Source: Lachnospiraceae bacterium (GTDB taxonomy: Bacteria > Bacillota > Clostridia > Lachnospirales > Lachnospiraceae). From it: a stretch of DNA of 46,110 nt. The DNA is taken from assembly GCA_009911185.1 (NCBI GenBank), contig QXWW01000036.1:1-46110 (forward strand), read 5' to 3'. Within the stretch, counting starts at the first letter, position 1; each line of letters starts with the position of its first letter. The position numbers and the translations under genes were made by a program. Below the pieces are notes generated by a model, which was not told the origin of the DNA, did not search any database, and saw only the letters and a program-made list of their open reading frames with translations. Shown in pieces: positions 36,981 through 45,936 of this stretch.

Positions 36981-37083
36981 TTCTAATATAACGGAAATTA
37001 AATCTTTGATATATTCACGCAGAATCATTGTTTCAGATATAAGGAAAAAAACGACGATGGCATCGTCTAGTACAGCGAATATT
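36981..37083. mobile_element. Diverged second copy of the inverted-repeat element
   Basis: Bases 36992-37056 repeat the left part of the element at 33829 in the same orientation (shared core TCTTTGATATATTCACGCAG) with several substitutions and two single-base indels. The left end is degraded (CTAATATAACGG). After a small hairpin (GACGA-TGGCA-TCGTC) another element end, CTAGTACAGCGAATATT, occurs at 37067, matching the complement of the right end. The copy looks rearranged or internally deleted. From 37084 to 37160 only the hairpin GACTGGA/TCCAGTC (37128-37154) is seen; it may end the thi operon. Confidence 0.6.
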
Positions 37084-37160
37084 CAACGACGCAATGGTCG
37101 GAACAAGTAGTTCACGAGTCTAATTTCTGACTGGACGCGTCATTAATTTCCAGTCAAACT

Positions 37161-37835
37161 TCACAACATATATTCCGACATTCTGCAGGCTCCCGCCGCT
37201 CCCCGCTTCTGTATCTGGAACATATTATTTTCATGAACGCCTCCAATCGCATATACGGGAATCGTGACACTGGCGCAAACCTGTTCTAAAAAGTCCAGCC
37301 CTCTTGGCACAACGCCCTTCTTACAGTCTGTACGAAAAATATGGCCTGCAATTACATAGGCAGCTCCCAGCTTCTGTGCCTCTGCGGCTTCCGCTGCAGA
37401 ATGAACGGAGACTCCTGTCTGCAGACCGGAAAGTATGTTATGACAGCGGTATTTTCGAAACAATGGCAAAGTAAGATGCAGCCAGGCGCTTCCTGTCTGC
37501 CGGGCTGCCAACGGATAAGTATGGGGAATGAGCAGCGCCGTCTCCTCCTGTCTTTTCTGCTTATACTGCTCCACCTTTTCCCACAGACCGGCAAATAGTT
37601 CAACATACTGAATTTCTGACAGTTGTTTTTCCCGTATAATTAAAATATCCGGCTTCACATTTCTATGAAGGCATGTCTGATGCCCGCAGGCAAGGCCCGC
37701 CAGAAAATCCGTATAAGCCTCGCGCTCTTCCTTTTCTTTCCTTCTCGCCAAACGATACAACTCTTGGTTTGAGACAGCAATCTGGCAAAAGAAACCGGGA
37801 TGGCAAAAGGCGGTATCTTGTTCAGACATACACAT
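37161..37835 (-). CDS. tenI: ThiE/TenI-family protein, probable thiazole tautomerase
   Basis: A 224-aa TIM-barrel protein of the thiamine phosphate synthase/TenI family. Seen are ILIIREKQLSE, SVHSAAEAAEAQKLGAAY, AGHIFRTDCKKG followed by PRGLDFL, and IPVYAIGGVHENN. The TDCKKG-xx-PRG form is more like TenI, the tautomerase that aromatises the ThiG product, than like ThiE. The ThiE NDR motif appears replaced by PHT. The last gene in the thiS-G-H operon is a fitting place for either enzyme. It begins inside the end of thiH (14-base overlap) with only a weak ribosome site, so coupling is likely. Confidence 0.75.
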   Translation of the reverse strand: MCMSEQDTAFCHPGFFCQIAVSNQELYRLARRKEKEEREAYTDFLAGLACGHQTCLHRNVKPDILIIREKQLSEIQYVELFAGLWEKVEQYKQKRQEETALLIPHTYPLAARQTGSAWLHLTLPLFRKYRCHNILSGLQTGVSVHSAAEAAEAQKLGAAYVIAGHIFRTDCKKGVVPRGLDFLEQVCASVTIPVYAIGGVHENNMFQIQKRGAAGACRMSEYML

Positions 37836-39021
37836 AATCGTTCATCACAGGCTGCAGACCCTGCTCCTTGATTGCCTGAAACACTTGTGAGACATTCCGT
37901 TCGTCGGCAATCTCAAACTGATTGTCTCCCTGTCTTTTTACTTCCTCTGAATGACTTCCAATTCCAGTACTGACCCCCGCAGAAATCTTTGTCGCTGCCA
38001 CGCCAATTACATGATTGCGAAATTCTGCCCGCTCTCTGGTAGAAACGGTTATTCCCGCATAAGGCATAAACAATCGGTAAGCGCACATGATCTTCATAAG
38101 CTCCCGCTCGCTTACCTCTTTTCCTCCCATTAATTCTTCCTTACGCGCGCCTCTGAACGACTCTGTCATCGTCTTAACCGGACGCAGACGCGGACAGGAA
38201 AAAGATATTTCCGCATGGGGGTATTTCCGCTGAATATAATAAGCATGAAGCCCTGTGGCAAAAGCGTCCCGGGAAAAATCTGCAAGCCCGAGCAGCGCCG
38301 CAAACGCCACGCCGCGCATTCCTCCCCGGAGAGCGCGCTCCTGGGCATGAAAACGATAGGGAAAAATCCTTTTATGCCCGGACAAATGAAGCGTTTCATA
38401 ACAGTCTGAATCATACGTTTCCTGAAATACTGTCACATAATCTGCGCCGCATGATTGCAGGTAAGCATACTCTTCCGTATTCATTGGATAAACCTCCAAA
38501 CCCACCATGCGAAAATAGCTGCGGGCAATTTTACACGCTTCGCCAATATAGCTCACATCCGACTGCGCACGGCTTTCGCCAGTAAGAATCAGTATTTCTT
38601 CCAGACCTGTGCCGGCAATCGCCGCCATTTCCTTTTCTATCTCCGTTTTCTTTAATTTCATACGCCGAATCTGGTTTCGGCAATTAAATCCGCAATAAAT
38701 ACAATAATTTTCACAGTAATTAGAAATGTAAATAGGCGTAAACATGTACACGGAATTGCCAAAATGCCGTTCTGTCTCCTTTTTTGCCTTCCCGGCGATT
38801 TCCTCCAGGAACACATCTGCTGCCGGAGACAATAAGGCCGCAAAATCTTCTATGGTACGTTTATCATGCTCGATGGCCCGCCTGACATCCTGGGCCGTAT
38901 AAGCTTCTGCCTGGTAATTATCTCTGGCATTTATCACCTTCTCCATAATATCGGAGTCTATCTGTTCCATTCCCTCCATATATTCCATATGATTGACTAA
39001 TTTTTGCCTCTCATCTTTCAT
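37822..39021 (-). CDS. thiH: 2-iminoacetate synthase (tyrosine lyase) ThiH
   Basis: A radical SAM enzyme that splits tyrosine to give dehydroglycine for the thiazole ring in anaerobes. The protein has 399 aa. The cluster motif is CENYCIYCGF near residue 104. Further family regions are EILILTGESRAQSDVSYIG, VGLEVYPMNTEEY, TVFQETYDSDCYE, RHAEISFSCPRLRP-type (here YPHAEISFSCPRLRP) and a late GVSTGIGSHS. TAGGAGGAA precedes the ATG. It lies 12 bases after thiG. Use of ThiH rather than glycine oxidase fits a strict anaerobe. Confidence 0.95.
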   Translation of the reverse strand: MKDERQKLVNHMEYMEGMEQIDSDIMEKVINARDNYQAEAYTAQDVRRAIEHDKRTIEDFAALLSPAADVFLEEIAGKAKKETERHFGNSVYMFTPIYISNYCENYCIYCGFNCRNQIRRMKLKKTEIEKEMAAIAGTGLEEILILTGESRAQSDVSYIGEACKIARSYFRMVGLEVYPMNTEEYAYLQSCGADYVTVFQETYDSDCYETLHLSGHKRIFPYRFHAQERALRGGMRGVAFAALLGLADFSRDAFATGLHAYYIQRKYPHAEISFSCPRLRPVKTMTESFRGARKEELMGGKEVSERELMKIMCAYRLFMPYAGITVSTRERAEFRNHVIGVAATKISAGVSTGIGSHSEEVKRQGDNQFEIADERNVSQVFQAIKEQGLQPVMNDYVYV

Positions 39022-39033
39022 GATATATTCCTC

Positions 39034-39804
39034 CTAATCTCTCAAAAAGCCGGTCAGCGGCGAGGAAGCTTCGCCTCCTTTTTCCCGTACTCTGCCAAGT
39101 CCGGACAGATATGCCTTCCTGCCCGCCTCGATGGCCCTGCGAAATGCCGACGCCATTTGGGGAATATTGCCAGCCGTGGCAATCGCCGTGTTTGCCATCA
39201 CAGCCGCCGCCCCCATTTCCATTACCTCACAAGCCTGCGAGGGACGTCCGATCCCCGCATCTACAATAATAGGCAGATCTATCTCGTCAATCAGTATTTG
39301 GATAAATTCTCTGGTGGCAAGTCCCTTATTCGAGCCAATGGGGGCAGCAAGAGGCATCACAGCCGCCGCCCCCGCGTTTACCAGGTCCCGGGCCGTATTT
39401 AAATCCGGATACATATAGGGAAGCACGATAAACCCCTCCTTTGCCAGCCATTCTGTTGCCCTCACTGTTTCCTGATTATCCGGCAGCAAATATTTGGAAT
39501 CGCGCATTATCTCCACCTTGACAAAATCCCCGCAGCCCAATTCCCTGGATAATTTTGCAATTCTTACTGCCTCCTCTGCAGTCCTGGCCCCTGAAGTATT
39601 CGGCAGCAGCGTTACCCCTTCAGGAATGAAATTCAAAATATTTGCTTCCCCGCTGGAATTTGCCCGGCGCACGGCCAGAGTGATAATCTGCGCTTTGGCA
39701 TTTTCCACAGCCGCCTGAATCAGATTCACATTGTATTTGCCAGACCCAAGTATAAACCTTGACTGGAATTGCTGGCCTCCTAACATAAAAATATCCTGCT
39801 TCAT
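39034..39804 (-). CDS. thiG: Thiazole synthase ThiG
   Basis: Joins 1-deoxyxylulose 5-phosphate, dehydroglycine and ThiS thiocarboxylate to form the thiazole phosphate. The protein has 256 aa, a complete TIM barrel: [55 protein letters not shown] with the Schiff-base lysine, [50 protein letters not shown] and AVMANTAIA. The start overlaps the thiS stop by four bases (ATGA). Confidence 0.96.
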   Translation of the reverse strand: MKQDIFMLGGQQFQSRFILGSGKYNVNLIQAAVENAKAQIITLAVRRANSSGEANILNFIPEGVTLLPNTSGARTAEEAVRIAKLSRELGCGDFVKVEIMRDSKYLLPDNQETVRATEWLAKEGFIVLPYMYPDLNTARDLVNAGAAAVMPLAAPIGSNKGLATREFIQILIDEIDLPIIVDAGIGRPSQACEVMEMGAAAVMANTAIATAGNIPQMASAFRRAIEAGRKAYLSGLGRVREKGGEASSPLTGFLRD

Positions 39805-40001
39805 CTTGAACCTCCTCCCATAAAACTTACTACTTCCACGACATCCGAATCTTTTAACAGAGATGTATCATATGCATCCTTTGACACAATCTCTTCGTTT
39901 AGCTCCACTGCCACTTGTTCCCTCAAATAACCCTCTTGTTTTAGCAGTTCTGAGACTGAGATATTGTCTGCATATGTTTTTTGTACGCCATTAATTTTCA
40001 T
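39801..40001 (-). CDS. thiS: Sulfur-carrier protein ThiS
   Basis: A 66-aa ubiquitin-like sulfur carrier for thiazole synthesis. It begins [20 protein letters not shown] and ends [13 protein letters not shown]. The ATG at 40001 has AAAGGAG nine bases upstream. A longer 29-codon frame upstream is not supported. Family members are adenylated and thiocarboxylated on a C-terminal Gly-Gly; here Ser-Arg follow the glycines. The tail arises where the stop overlaps the thiG start. No thiF gene for adenylation is in this cluster. Confidence 0.9.
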   Translation of the reverse strand: MKINGVQKTYADNISVSELLKQEGYLREQVAVELNEEIVSKDAYDTSLLKDSDVVEVVSFMGGGSR

Positions 40002-40236
40002 TGGAGACTCCTTTCTTATCATTTGACTATCTTGCAATTTATCTAAACTTGTACAAAGCGGGCGTTTCAACTGCCCTTCCCTCAACATTGCCGCTAAAAA
40101 ATCCTAATCACTTCCATTAATATACAACATCTCGTTTGATACATTGAACTGAGTTCTGTATTTAGTAGTTTACATTTGCAAAAAGTGAATATCAGATGGA
40201 TAGTTTCACGCATAGGCATGACGAGCTCTTTCCTGT

Positions 40237-40277
40237 GAAAAAATAAAGCGGGCAAGCCTGCATCACCTCCCTTGCCC
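40237..40277 (-). terminator. Terminator-like hairpin in the thi leader
   Basis: On the minus strand GGGCAAG and CTTGCCC enclose a 14-base loop that contains GGAGGTGATG, followed by GCTTTATTTTTTC. It could be an attenuator for the thi operon, or the end of a small upstream transcript. Confidence 0.55.
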
Positions 40278-40360
40278 CAATCTTGGAGAAATTGGCTTGT
40301 ACACTTTGATACGCCGAGCACAATTGTGAAGCAATCATTGCCTCTTGTGCAAGCGCGCAT

Positions 40361-40389
40361 AGTGTCTTTTTATCTTATCAAAAGACACT
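40361..40389. repeat. Perfect 10-bp inverted repeat
   Basis: AGTGTCTTTT and AAAAGACACT around TATCTTATC. It lies at the upstream edge of the thi leader. It might be an operator or a weak hairpin. Confidence 0.55.
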
Positions 40390-40420
40390 TCCACAATTTC
40401 GCGTGATAAGGGTCTTTCCT

Positions 40421-40487
40421 ATAAAATAAAAAAGACCACCACAAAGGAATTACACCCGCGGTGGTGTACCCCTTCGTGTGGTCTTTC
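40421..40487 (-). terminator. Terminator of the subtilase gene
   Basis: On the minus strand AAAGACCACACGAAGG pairs with CCTTTGTGGTGGTCTTT (one bulge). A second inner stem ACACC/GGTGT lies between, and TTTTTTATTTTAT follows. It lies 55 bases after the stop codon. Confidence 0.88.
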
Positions 40488-40541
40488 TCTCACACTCTGA
40501 CGACCATTATATAATAGCCGATGATAACTGTCAAGTTTTGT

Positions 40542-42308
40542 TTAATGGTAATGCTTATTTGATCGTAAAGTTCTTCCTCTGTGCTTCGCCATAAAGACCG
40601 CCCTGCCGGTATTTAACAGGGGAAAGCGGCTTGATGAGTTCCTCTTCCCTCTGACGGTTACGGAAGCGCTTTTTTTCAATTGAGTTAAAATTTGTTCAGG
40701 CGTCAGATTATAATTGACACTTTTCATCAACGCCACAGTTGCCGCTACCTGCGGCGCCGAATAGGACGTTCCCCGCCCATAGCCATAACCCCCTCTGTTT
40801 CCCCTGACAGGTCTTATGGAAAATATTTTCTTTCCTCTCTGCCCTCCCGGAGCAACAATGTCGACCGCGGCAGACTGGTTCGAATAGGGCGCAATTTCAT
40901 TATTTGAAAGTGTGGCTCCTACCCCAATGACCCCCTCAAAAGCGGCCGGATAACGAAGCCTTTCCGAGCCGTCATTTCCCGCTGAGGCAACCACACAGAC
41001 GCCCGCAGATACCGCTCTTTTTATAGCGTTTTCCAGATTTCTAAATTCTGTAGGCTTAAATCGTTTCTTTTTTGTACTATAACTGATATTTATTACTTCC
41101 GCTCCATGGGAAACTGCAAAATTTATTGCATTTGCCAGATAACTCTTCGTTATATGTCTGTCATATCCTACCGTACTGTCACATTTAATCGCCATAATTT
41201 TGCAGACTTCTCTGCCGGAAGCTTCATCGTCTGCAATACTGGCGACTCCTGCGCCAAATACTCCGTTATTAGCCTTTGCGGCAATCACTCCCGCTATCAT
41301 AGTCCCGTGATTCGCAGTGTATTGACCATATTTTGAACGTTTATCCGCACAGTCTGTCAGTCTCATATTACCCTGCGTAACATCTACAGAAAACGTTGTC
41401 AATAATTTTCCATTTAAATCCGGGTGGCTCATCTGTACGCCGCAGTCTATGACTGCAACCCATATTTCCATCAGGGACTGTTCATTCTTTAGACTCTGAT
41501 ATGCCCCAGAAACGTTTATATTTTTCAGATTCCACTGATCAATACCATTGAAATACGGGTCGTTTGTAGTAATCATCCCGTGTGGCGTTTCCACCGTACC
41601 ATCCGCTTCTAAAAAAGTATTTTCAGATGCATCCACCACGCAGTCATAGCATTTGAACTTTTCTTTCGCACGTTTTACCGTATCTTCCAGATTAATTTTT
41701 GCCAATATTACAATATCGGTCTTTAAATCCCTTATTTTTTCAAGCCTCTTTTTCTTATATTCCGGCAAATCTTCTGCAATTGTTACCTCACCGGGATCCA
41801 CTACCTCATAACCTGCCGCTGTCTCCTGCATAATTCTGTCAATCTCTTTTCGGCTTGTGCCGCTATAAAATGATACTACCGCCTCACCGACCTGATAATC
41901 AAGATTTTTACCGTTCTCTCTTTCCCTGGCCGCTTCTCTATAATGTTTTATAATAGCTGCCGCCGAATCATCCACAGATCTGGTAAAAGCCTTTAACTCG
42001 CCGCGCTCTTCTTTTTCCATGGAATAGTACTCGTTCAGCACCTTGCGTAAACCAACTTCAAAATCATACTGGCTCCTGATCTTATTCAGACACGCGGCCG
42101 CTTTCTCACCATCACTTTTGATAAATGCTAATGCCTGTTTTATCAACTTCCTGTTCTTGGGACCGGCTTTACGCTGCCGGCGCGTCTGTGCCGGCGTCGT
42201 ATTTTCTATCACGTTTTGGGGTGTCTTTGCTTCCAGAACTAAGGGATTCCCGGCTAACATCAGAGAAACACTTAAGAACAAAACTGTCTTCCTTATCATC
42301 TTCTGCAT
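40542..42308 (-). CDS. Secreted S8-family serine protease (subtilase)
   Basis: An exported protease of 588 aa. Residues 1-27 are a signal peptide (TVLFLSVSLMLAG then ending at LEA). About 28-250 is a basic, helical propeptide-like region without a clear family. About 275-560 is the subtilisin domain with Asp288 (AVIDCGVQ), His334 (NHGTMIAGVIA), oxyanion Asn445 (ASAGNDGS) and Ser515 (GTSYSAPQVAA), so the triad is complete. The C-terminus is short and basic (HRGRTLRSNKHYH), with no LPXTG anchor. It follows the glycosyltransferase by 45 bases on the same strand. Its target is unknown; processing of surface or secreted proteins is one possibility. Confidence 0.92.
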   Translation of the reverse strand: MQKMIRKTVLFLSVSLMLAGNPLVLEAKTPQNVIENTTPAQTRRQRKAGPKNRKLIKQALAFIKSDGEKAAACLNKIRSQYDFEVGLRKVLNEYYSMEKEERGELKAFTRSVDDSAAAIIKHYREAARERENGKNLDYQVGEAVVSFYSGTSRKEIDRIMQETAAGYEVVDPGEVTIAEDLPEYKKKRLEKIRDLKTDIVILAKINLEDTVKRAKEKFKCYDCVVDASENTFLEADGTVETPHGMITTNDPYFNGIDQWNLKNINVSGAYQSLKNEQSLMEIWVAVIDCGVQMSHPDLNGKLLTTFSVDVTQGNMRLTDCADKRSKYGQYTANHGTMIAGVIAAKANNGVFGAGVASIADDEASGREVCKIMAIKCDSTVGYDRHITKSYLANAINFAVSHGAEVINISYSTKKKRFKPTEFRNLENAIKRAVSAGVCVVASAGNDGSERLRYPAAFEGVIGVGATLSNNEIAPYSNQSAAVDIVAPGGQRGKKIFSIRPVRGNRGGYGYGRGTSYSAPQVAATVALMKSVNYNLTPEQILTQLKKSASVTVRGKRNSSSRFPLLNTGRAVFMAKHRGRTLRSNKHYH

Positions 42309-42353
42309 AAATCATTCTCTTTTCTAACTACTGCTTAAAGGTGTTTACTGGTT

Positions 42354-43370
42354 TTAATTAAATCCTACTACTTTTTGGGAAATCTTGTATGCCGCCACTG
42401 AAATCTTTCTTCCGCTTTTGCCTGGCAGATTCATTGCCTGCCCCATAATCCCTTTCCGCAGATGCCAGAACAGACGCAGATCGTATTCTTTCAGATATTT
42501 CCAAAGATCTCTTTTCTTCTGCAGGTTCTCGCTGGTGCCGGAACGAATCAGCATAATTGTGGAAACCACAGTGATAATTTCCAGATAGTTAAACATATAT
42601 TTACGCAGTTTCCGGTTGGGCAGCTTCCACAGATCAACTGCTTCAACCATAAGCTTATTCACTCTGATCTGCTGATCAATCCGCTGAATCATCACTTTTT
42701 CATTCACAGACTGGTCTTCTCTGCCAATAAAATAACGGTAAAAATCTACATTCAGATAATACATATTTTTTACATAGGGCATTGGCACATAAACAAAAAG
42801 ATTGTCCACATAAAACGTGTGTCTGGGAAGCTCAAGCCCGCATTCTCTCAAAAGCTGTGTGCGGTAAATCACAGAGTGCATCAAAATATACTGTCCTTTG
42901 TAAAAATGTCTGGCTTCATTCCACCCAAACATACGGTTCTGCGGAAGCGTGCCTGTATATTTCATCACCCTTTTATGTTTCACGCCCTCCTTCTCATATA
43001 CAAAATTGCTAATCAGCATATCAAGAACCTGGCTGCCGCCTGATAATTCTTTTAATACAGACAATATCTTGCTGTAAGCTTCTGCATCTACCCAGTCATC
43101 GCTGTCTACCACTTTAAAATACAGTCCTGTGGCATTACGGATACCGGCATTCACCGCTTCGCCGTGACCGCCATTCTCCTGGTGAATTGCTTTTACGATA
43201 GTGGGATATTTTTCTGCATAAGAATCAGCAATTTGCGCTGTCCGATCCTTAGAACCGTCATCCACTACAAGAATTTCCACCTCTTCACCGCCAACCAGCA
43301 GGGATTCTATACAATGTTCCATATAGTCCTGGGAATTGTAACAGGGAATTGCAATTGATAATAATTTCAT
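42354..43370 (-). CDS. Family 2 glycosyltransferase
   Basis: A cytoplasmic or membrane-associated GT-A glycosyltransferase of 338 aa. LSIAIPCYNSQDYMEHCIES, ILVVDDGSKDRTAQIAD, GGHGEAVNAGI and FKVVDSDDWVD (DxD-type metal site) define the catalytic domain. The C-terminal 150 residues are rich in aromatic and basic residues and may touch the membrane. GGAGGAAC precedes the ATG at 43370; a GTG four codons upstream overlaps this site. It probably adds sugars to a cell-surface polymer, but donor and acceptor cannot be inferred. It has its own promoter and may co-transcribe the subtilase. Confidence 0.9.
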   Translation of the reverse strand: MKLLSIAIPCYNSQDYMEHCIESLLVGGEEVEILVVDDGSKDRTAQIADSYAEKYPTIVKAIHQENGGHGEAVNAGIRNATGLYFKVVDSDDWVDAEAYSKILSVLKELSGGSQVLDMLISNFVYEKEGVKHKRVMKYTGTLPQNRMFGWNEARHFYKGQYILMHSVIYRTQLLRECGLELPRHTFYVDNLFVYVPMPYVKNMYYLNVDFYRYFIGREDQSVNEKVMIQRIDQQIRVNKLMVEAVDLWKLPNRKLRKYMFNYLEIITVVSTIMLIRSGTSENLQKKRDLWKYLKEYDLRLFWHLRKGIMGQAMNLPGKSGRKISVAAYKISQKVVGFN

Positions 43371-43426
43371 TTGTTCCTCCACTTACTCTTCTGTGCAACA
43401 TAACATTATAACGTCATTCTTCTTTT

Positions 43427-43454
43427 ATTATACACATTTTTCCCCATTTCGCAA
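43427..43454 (-). promoter_or_regulatory. Sigma-A promoter of the glycosyltransferase gene
   Basis: Minus strand TTGCGA, 16 bases, then perfect TATAAT with an extended TGTG before it, 56 bases upstream of the ATG. The remaining stretch 43455-43700 is AT-rich and shows no gene. Confidence 0.7.
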
Positions 43455-43701
43455 ATTTTATTTGCCGCATCTGCAAGACCTGTCGTCTCTCTGTTCACAA
43501 TTTATAGCAGATTAAATAAGCTCTGATATCGCTCCGCCGCCTTTTCGGCATCTATTTTTTGCATTTAAAATCAAAATTTGTTCATATTTTTTTTACACAA
43601 TTCTCATATTATGAACACACCAAAGTCACATTTAATATATAAACTAATACCATAGTTAAATTATGTATCCTCACTTTTTTTATATAAATCTTTTTCATAT
43701 G

Positions 43702-43727
43702 AAAACCGGCGCGTAATGCGTCGGTTT
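43702..43727 (-). terminator. Probable terminator after mutY
   Basis: AAAACCGGCGC and GCGTCGGTTT enclose TAAT. On the minus strand the stem ends in GGTTTTCAT, a short T-run only. It lies 12 bases after the mutY stop. Confidence 0.55.
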
Positions 43728-43739
43728 CTCCTTTTGTTT

Positions 43740-44831
43740 TTATTCTTCTTTTATAAATTTTTCATTTCCAAGGCGAATATTCATATATTTCGTATATGCG
43801 GCAAACGCCGCTGGAATCGGATATTTTTCTTCCGAATCCGCCGCTTCCACGAACAGCATACCGCTCTTGTTTTCTGTCAGCTCATCCACCCGCACCACAT
43901 AACCGCTCATATGCCATTCCACATGAGAAAAAATATGCTTTGCCGGTTCCAGTTTCTGTATACGGATTGGCTTGAGTTTCTGCTCCTTCACCCACAACAA
44001 CGCTTCTTCTCTGGAGAGATGTCCAGCGGTATTGGGAAATTCATACAAGCCTGCCAGTAAGCCTTTCGCCGGACGTTTGTGCAACACAACCTTTTCTCCG
44101 TCACGAATAATAAAAACTGTCTTTTCTTCAATCCTTCTTGGCTTCGCCTTGCTCTTAACTGGAAGAGACTGCCAGCAGTCCAGGCGTCTTGCCTCACAAA
44201 AATCCTTCCAGGGACATTTCTCACATCTGGGCGCGCCGTTCGGTACACATACAGTAGCTCCCAGTTCCATTAACGCCTGGTTAAATTCACTCGCCGCATG
44301 TTCCGGCATAATTTTTTGCAGAGTCTCCTCCACTCTGGTACGTACAGACTGCTTCATAATATCAGAGTCATCATTTGTCACTCTTGCAATTACCCGCAAA
44401 ACATTGCCGTCCACGGCCGGAACCGGAATCTTATAGGCAATCGACGCAATGGCCCCAGCCGTATAATGTCCAATCCCTTTTAATTTTAAAAGCTCCTGAT
44501 AATCGGCCGGAAGTTCTCCATGATATACTTCCATTACAGTCTGCGCCGCCGTCTGCATATTACGTACTCTATTATAATATCCCAACCCTTCCCAAAGTTT
44601 TAATAATTTCTCTTCTTCACACTCCGCCAAAGCTTTTACATCTGGCAATGCCTCTGTAAAACGCTGGAAATATGGTTTGACTGCCTCCACACGCGTCTGC
44701 TGCAGCATAATTTCTGAAACCCACACCCGGTAAGGCGCAGGATCTTCCCGCCAGGGCAAAACTCTGGCATTGCTGCGAAACCATTCTAACAGTGGCTGCA
44801 CAATTTTCTGTAAATTAAAAGTTTCTGCCAT
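43740..44831 (-). CDS. mutY: A/G-specific adenine glycosylase MutY
   Basis: Removes adenine mispaired with 8-oxoguanine. The protein is a complete 363 aa. The N-terminal domain has PWREDPAPYRVWVSEIMLQQTRV with the catalytic glutamate, GLGYYNRVRNM, the HhH motif LKGIGHYTAGAIAS and the catalytic aspartate in VDGNVLRV. The 4Fe-4S loop is CVPNGAPRCEKCPWKDFC. The C-terminal NUDIX-like 8-oxoG reader (about 235-363) includes LLAGLYEFPNT and HIFSHVEWHM. The start overlaps the end of the coiled-coil gene by 17 bases, so it may be translated from that transcript. Confidence 0.96.
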   Translation of the reverse strand: MAETFNLQKIVQPLLEWFRSNARVLPWREDPAPYRVWVSEIMLQQTRVEAVKPYFQRFTEALPDVKALAECEEEKLLKLWEGLGYYNRVRNMQTAAQTVMEVYHGELPADYQELLKLKGIGHYTAGAIASIAYKIPVPAVDGNVLRVIARVTNDDSDIMKQSVRTRVEETLQKIMPEHAASEFNQALMELGATVCVPNGAPRCEKCPWKDFCEARRLDCWQSLPVKSKAKPRRIEEKTVFIIRDGEKVVLHKRPAKGLLAGLYEFPNTAGHLSREEALLWVKEQKLKPIRIQKLEPAKHIFSHVEWHMSGYVVRVDELTENKSGMLFVEAADSEEKYPIPAAFAAYTKYMNIRLGNEKFIKEE

Positions 44832-45843
44832 TACTTTTTATCTGCTCCATACCTTTGAAAAGAAAATCAATCTCAATGCCTTTGAGATCTTCATCTACGA
44901 GATTATTATCTTTTATCATTCTCTGAATCGAATTCTGTGTACTCTTCATATTACTGAAACTTTTCTGTTTTAGTGAAAATTCCTGGTTCATCTGGTCAGC
45001 CTTTAAATCGCCTTCAATGATTTCTTCCTGCTCTTTTCTGTTTTCTTTCGTCTTGTCAATCTGTTCCTGCTGTTCTTCTTTCTTCTCCTGAATGTCTTCT
45101 GCCTTCTCTTTTTCTTCTTCCGTTTCCTGGTCGACTTTATCCTTACTTTCCTGAATCAGGAGATTTATAACCTCTTTCCCGGCTGCATCCATAATTTCAT
45201 CGGCCGTCTCCTGTGCTTTCAGCATGTCCTGTGAAATCGCCTGCTTCAGCTTATCGTCTGATATTGTGCCTCTTATGATATCCGCTTCCCACTGGTATAA
45301 TTCAATATTAGCCTTTTCCTTGCCGGAATCATCATTCAGTTTGAGAGCCTCGACCTGGTATTCTGTCATAGGCATGTTTTGAAGTTCTTTCAGACGGCTG
45401 CGCTCTTCCTCTGAAAACTGCAATCCGCTTACGCCATTGCGCCAGTCCTGATACTTTTCCAGTAAATCCAAGTCCTGCTGTTCCTGCGATTCCGGGTCAA
45501 TTGCGTACTGTTCCTGCAGTCTTGCTTTGACCTCTTCCACATCACTGATGATGCCCTGCGATTTCTTAATCTGGGCCAGTTTATCATCCCATTGTTTCCA
45601 CTTATCATCAATTTTCTGAAGTAACTTCTGATCTTTTCCCCATGCGTCGCTTACAAGCTTCATGGCCTGCTTTTGCGCGCTCTGACGCTTTTCTTCCACC
45701 ATAAGATCCGTCTGGGAAGGAACCATGAGCGTTCCTGCAAATACGGATTTTCCTTTTTCGCCTCTCTGTTGGACGCCCACTGCGTCGGTAGCAATCCCTG
45801 CTCCATTCATGCCGCCTTGAGGTACTTTTATTGATAATGACAT
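44815..45843 (-). CDS. Coiled-coil protein of unknown function
   Basis: A 342-aa soluble protein that I do not recognise. There is no signal peptide or membrane segment. The N-terminal 50 residues are low in charge and likely disordered (SIKVPQGGMNGAGIATDA). The rest is helical and highly charged. A long coiled coil of mainly Glu, Lys and Gln lies near residues 225-285 (EEEKEKAEDIQEKKEEQQEQ is typical). It has no cysteine. GGAGGAGATAGA precedes the ATG. A SigD-like promoter sequence lies about 95 bases upstream, which hints at expression with motility genes, though no flagellar gene is in the window. It overlaps mutY. Confidence 0.75.
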   Translation of the reverse strand: MSLSIKVPQGGMNGAGIATDAVGVQQRGEKGKSVFAGTLMVPSQTDLMVEEKRQSAQKQAMKLVSDAWGKDQKLLQKIDDKWKQWDDKLAQIKKSQGIISDVEEVKARLQEQYAIDPESQEQQDLDLLEKYQDWRNGVSGLQFSEEERSRLKELQNMPMTEYQVEALKLNDDSGKEKANIELYQWEADIIRGTISDDKLKQAISQDMLKAQETADEIMDAAGKEVINLLIQESKDKVDQETEEEKEKAEDIQEKKEEQQEQIDKTKENRKEQEEIIEGDLKADQMNQEFSLKQKSFSNMKSTQNSIQRMIKDNNLVDEDLKGIEIDFLFKGMEQIKSNGRNF

Positions 45844-45936
45844 TCTATCTCCTCCTTGACCTGTGCGTGGCTGAAATCCATTTCAACCGTTTCTCTGTAA
45901 CTAACTGTATGAAAAATGCTTATACTTATGTAGTTT

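Larger units (their letters stand above)
40002..40420 (-). promoter_or_regulatory. Long leader region of the thi operon without a visible TPP riboswitch
   Basis: About 420 bases lie between the terminator of the peptidase gene and thiS. On the minus strand I see a perfect inverted repeat at 40361-40389, a hairpin with GCAAT/ATTGC arms near 40335, a terminator-like hairpin at 40237-40277, and then 235 bases to thiS. The TPP-riboswitch landmarks (CTGAGA, ACCTGATCTGGATAATGCC) are not present on either strand. An 88-codon frame at 40094-40360 has no recognised domain and is not called as a gene. Confidence 0.5.

Noticed and set aside
40094-40360. 88-codon minus-strand frame in the thi leader
   Set aside because: It has no recognised domain, contains a terminator-like hairpin, and lacks a good ribosome site; it fits a noncoding leader or repeat better.
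40002-40420. TPP riboswitch upstream of thiS
   Set aside because: The conserved CTGAGA and ACCTGATCTGGATAATGCC-like segments were looked for on the minus strand and are absent.
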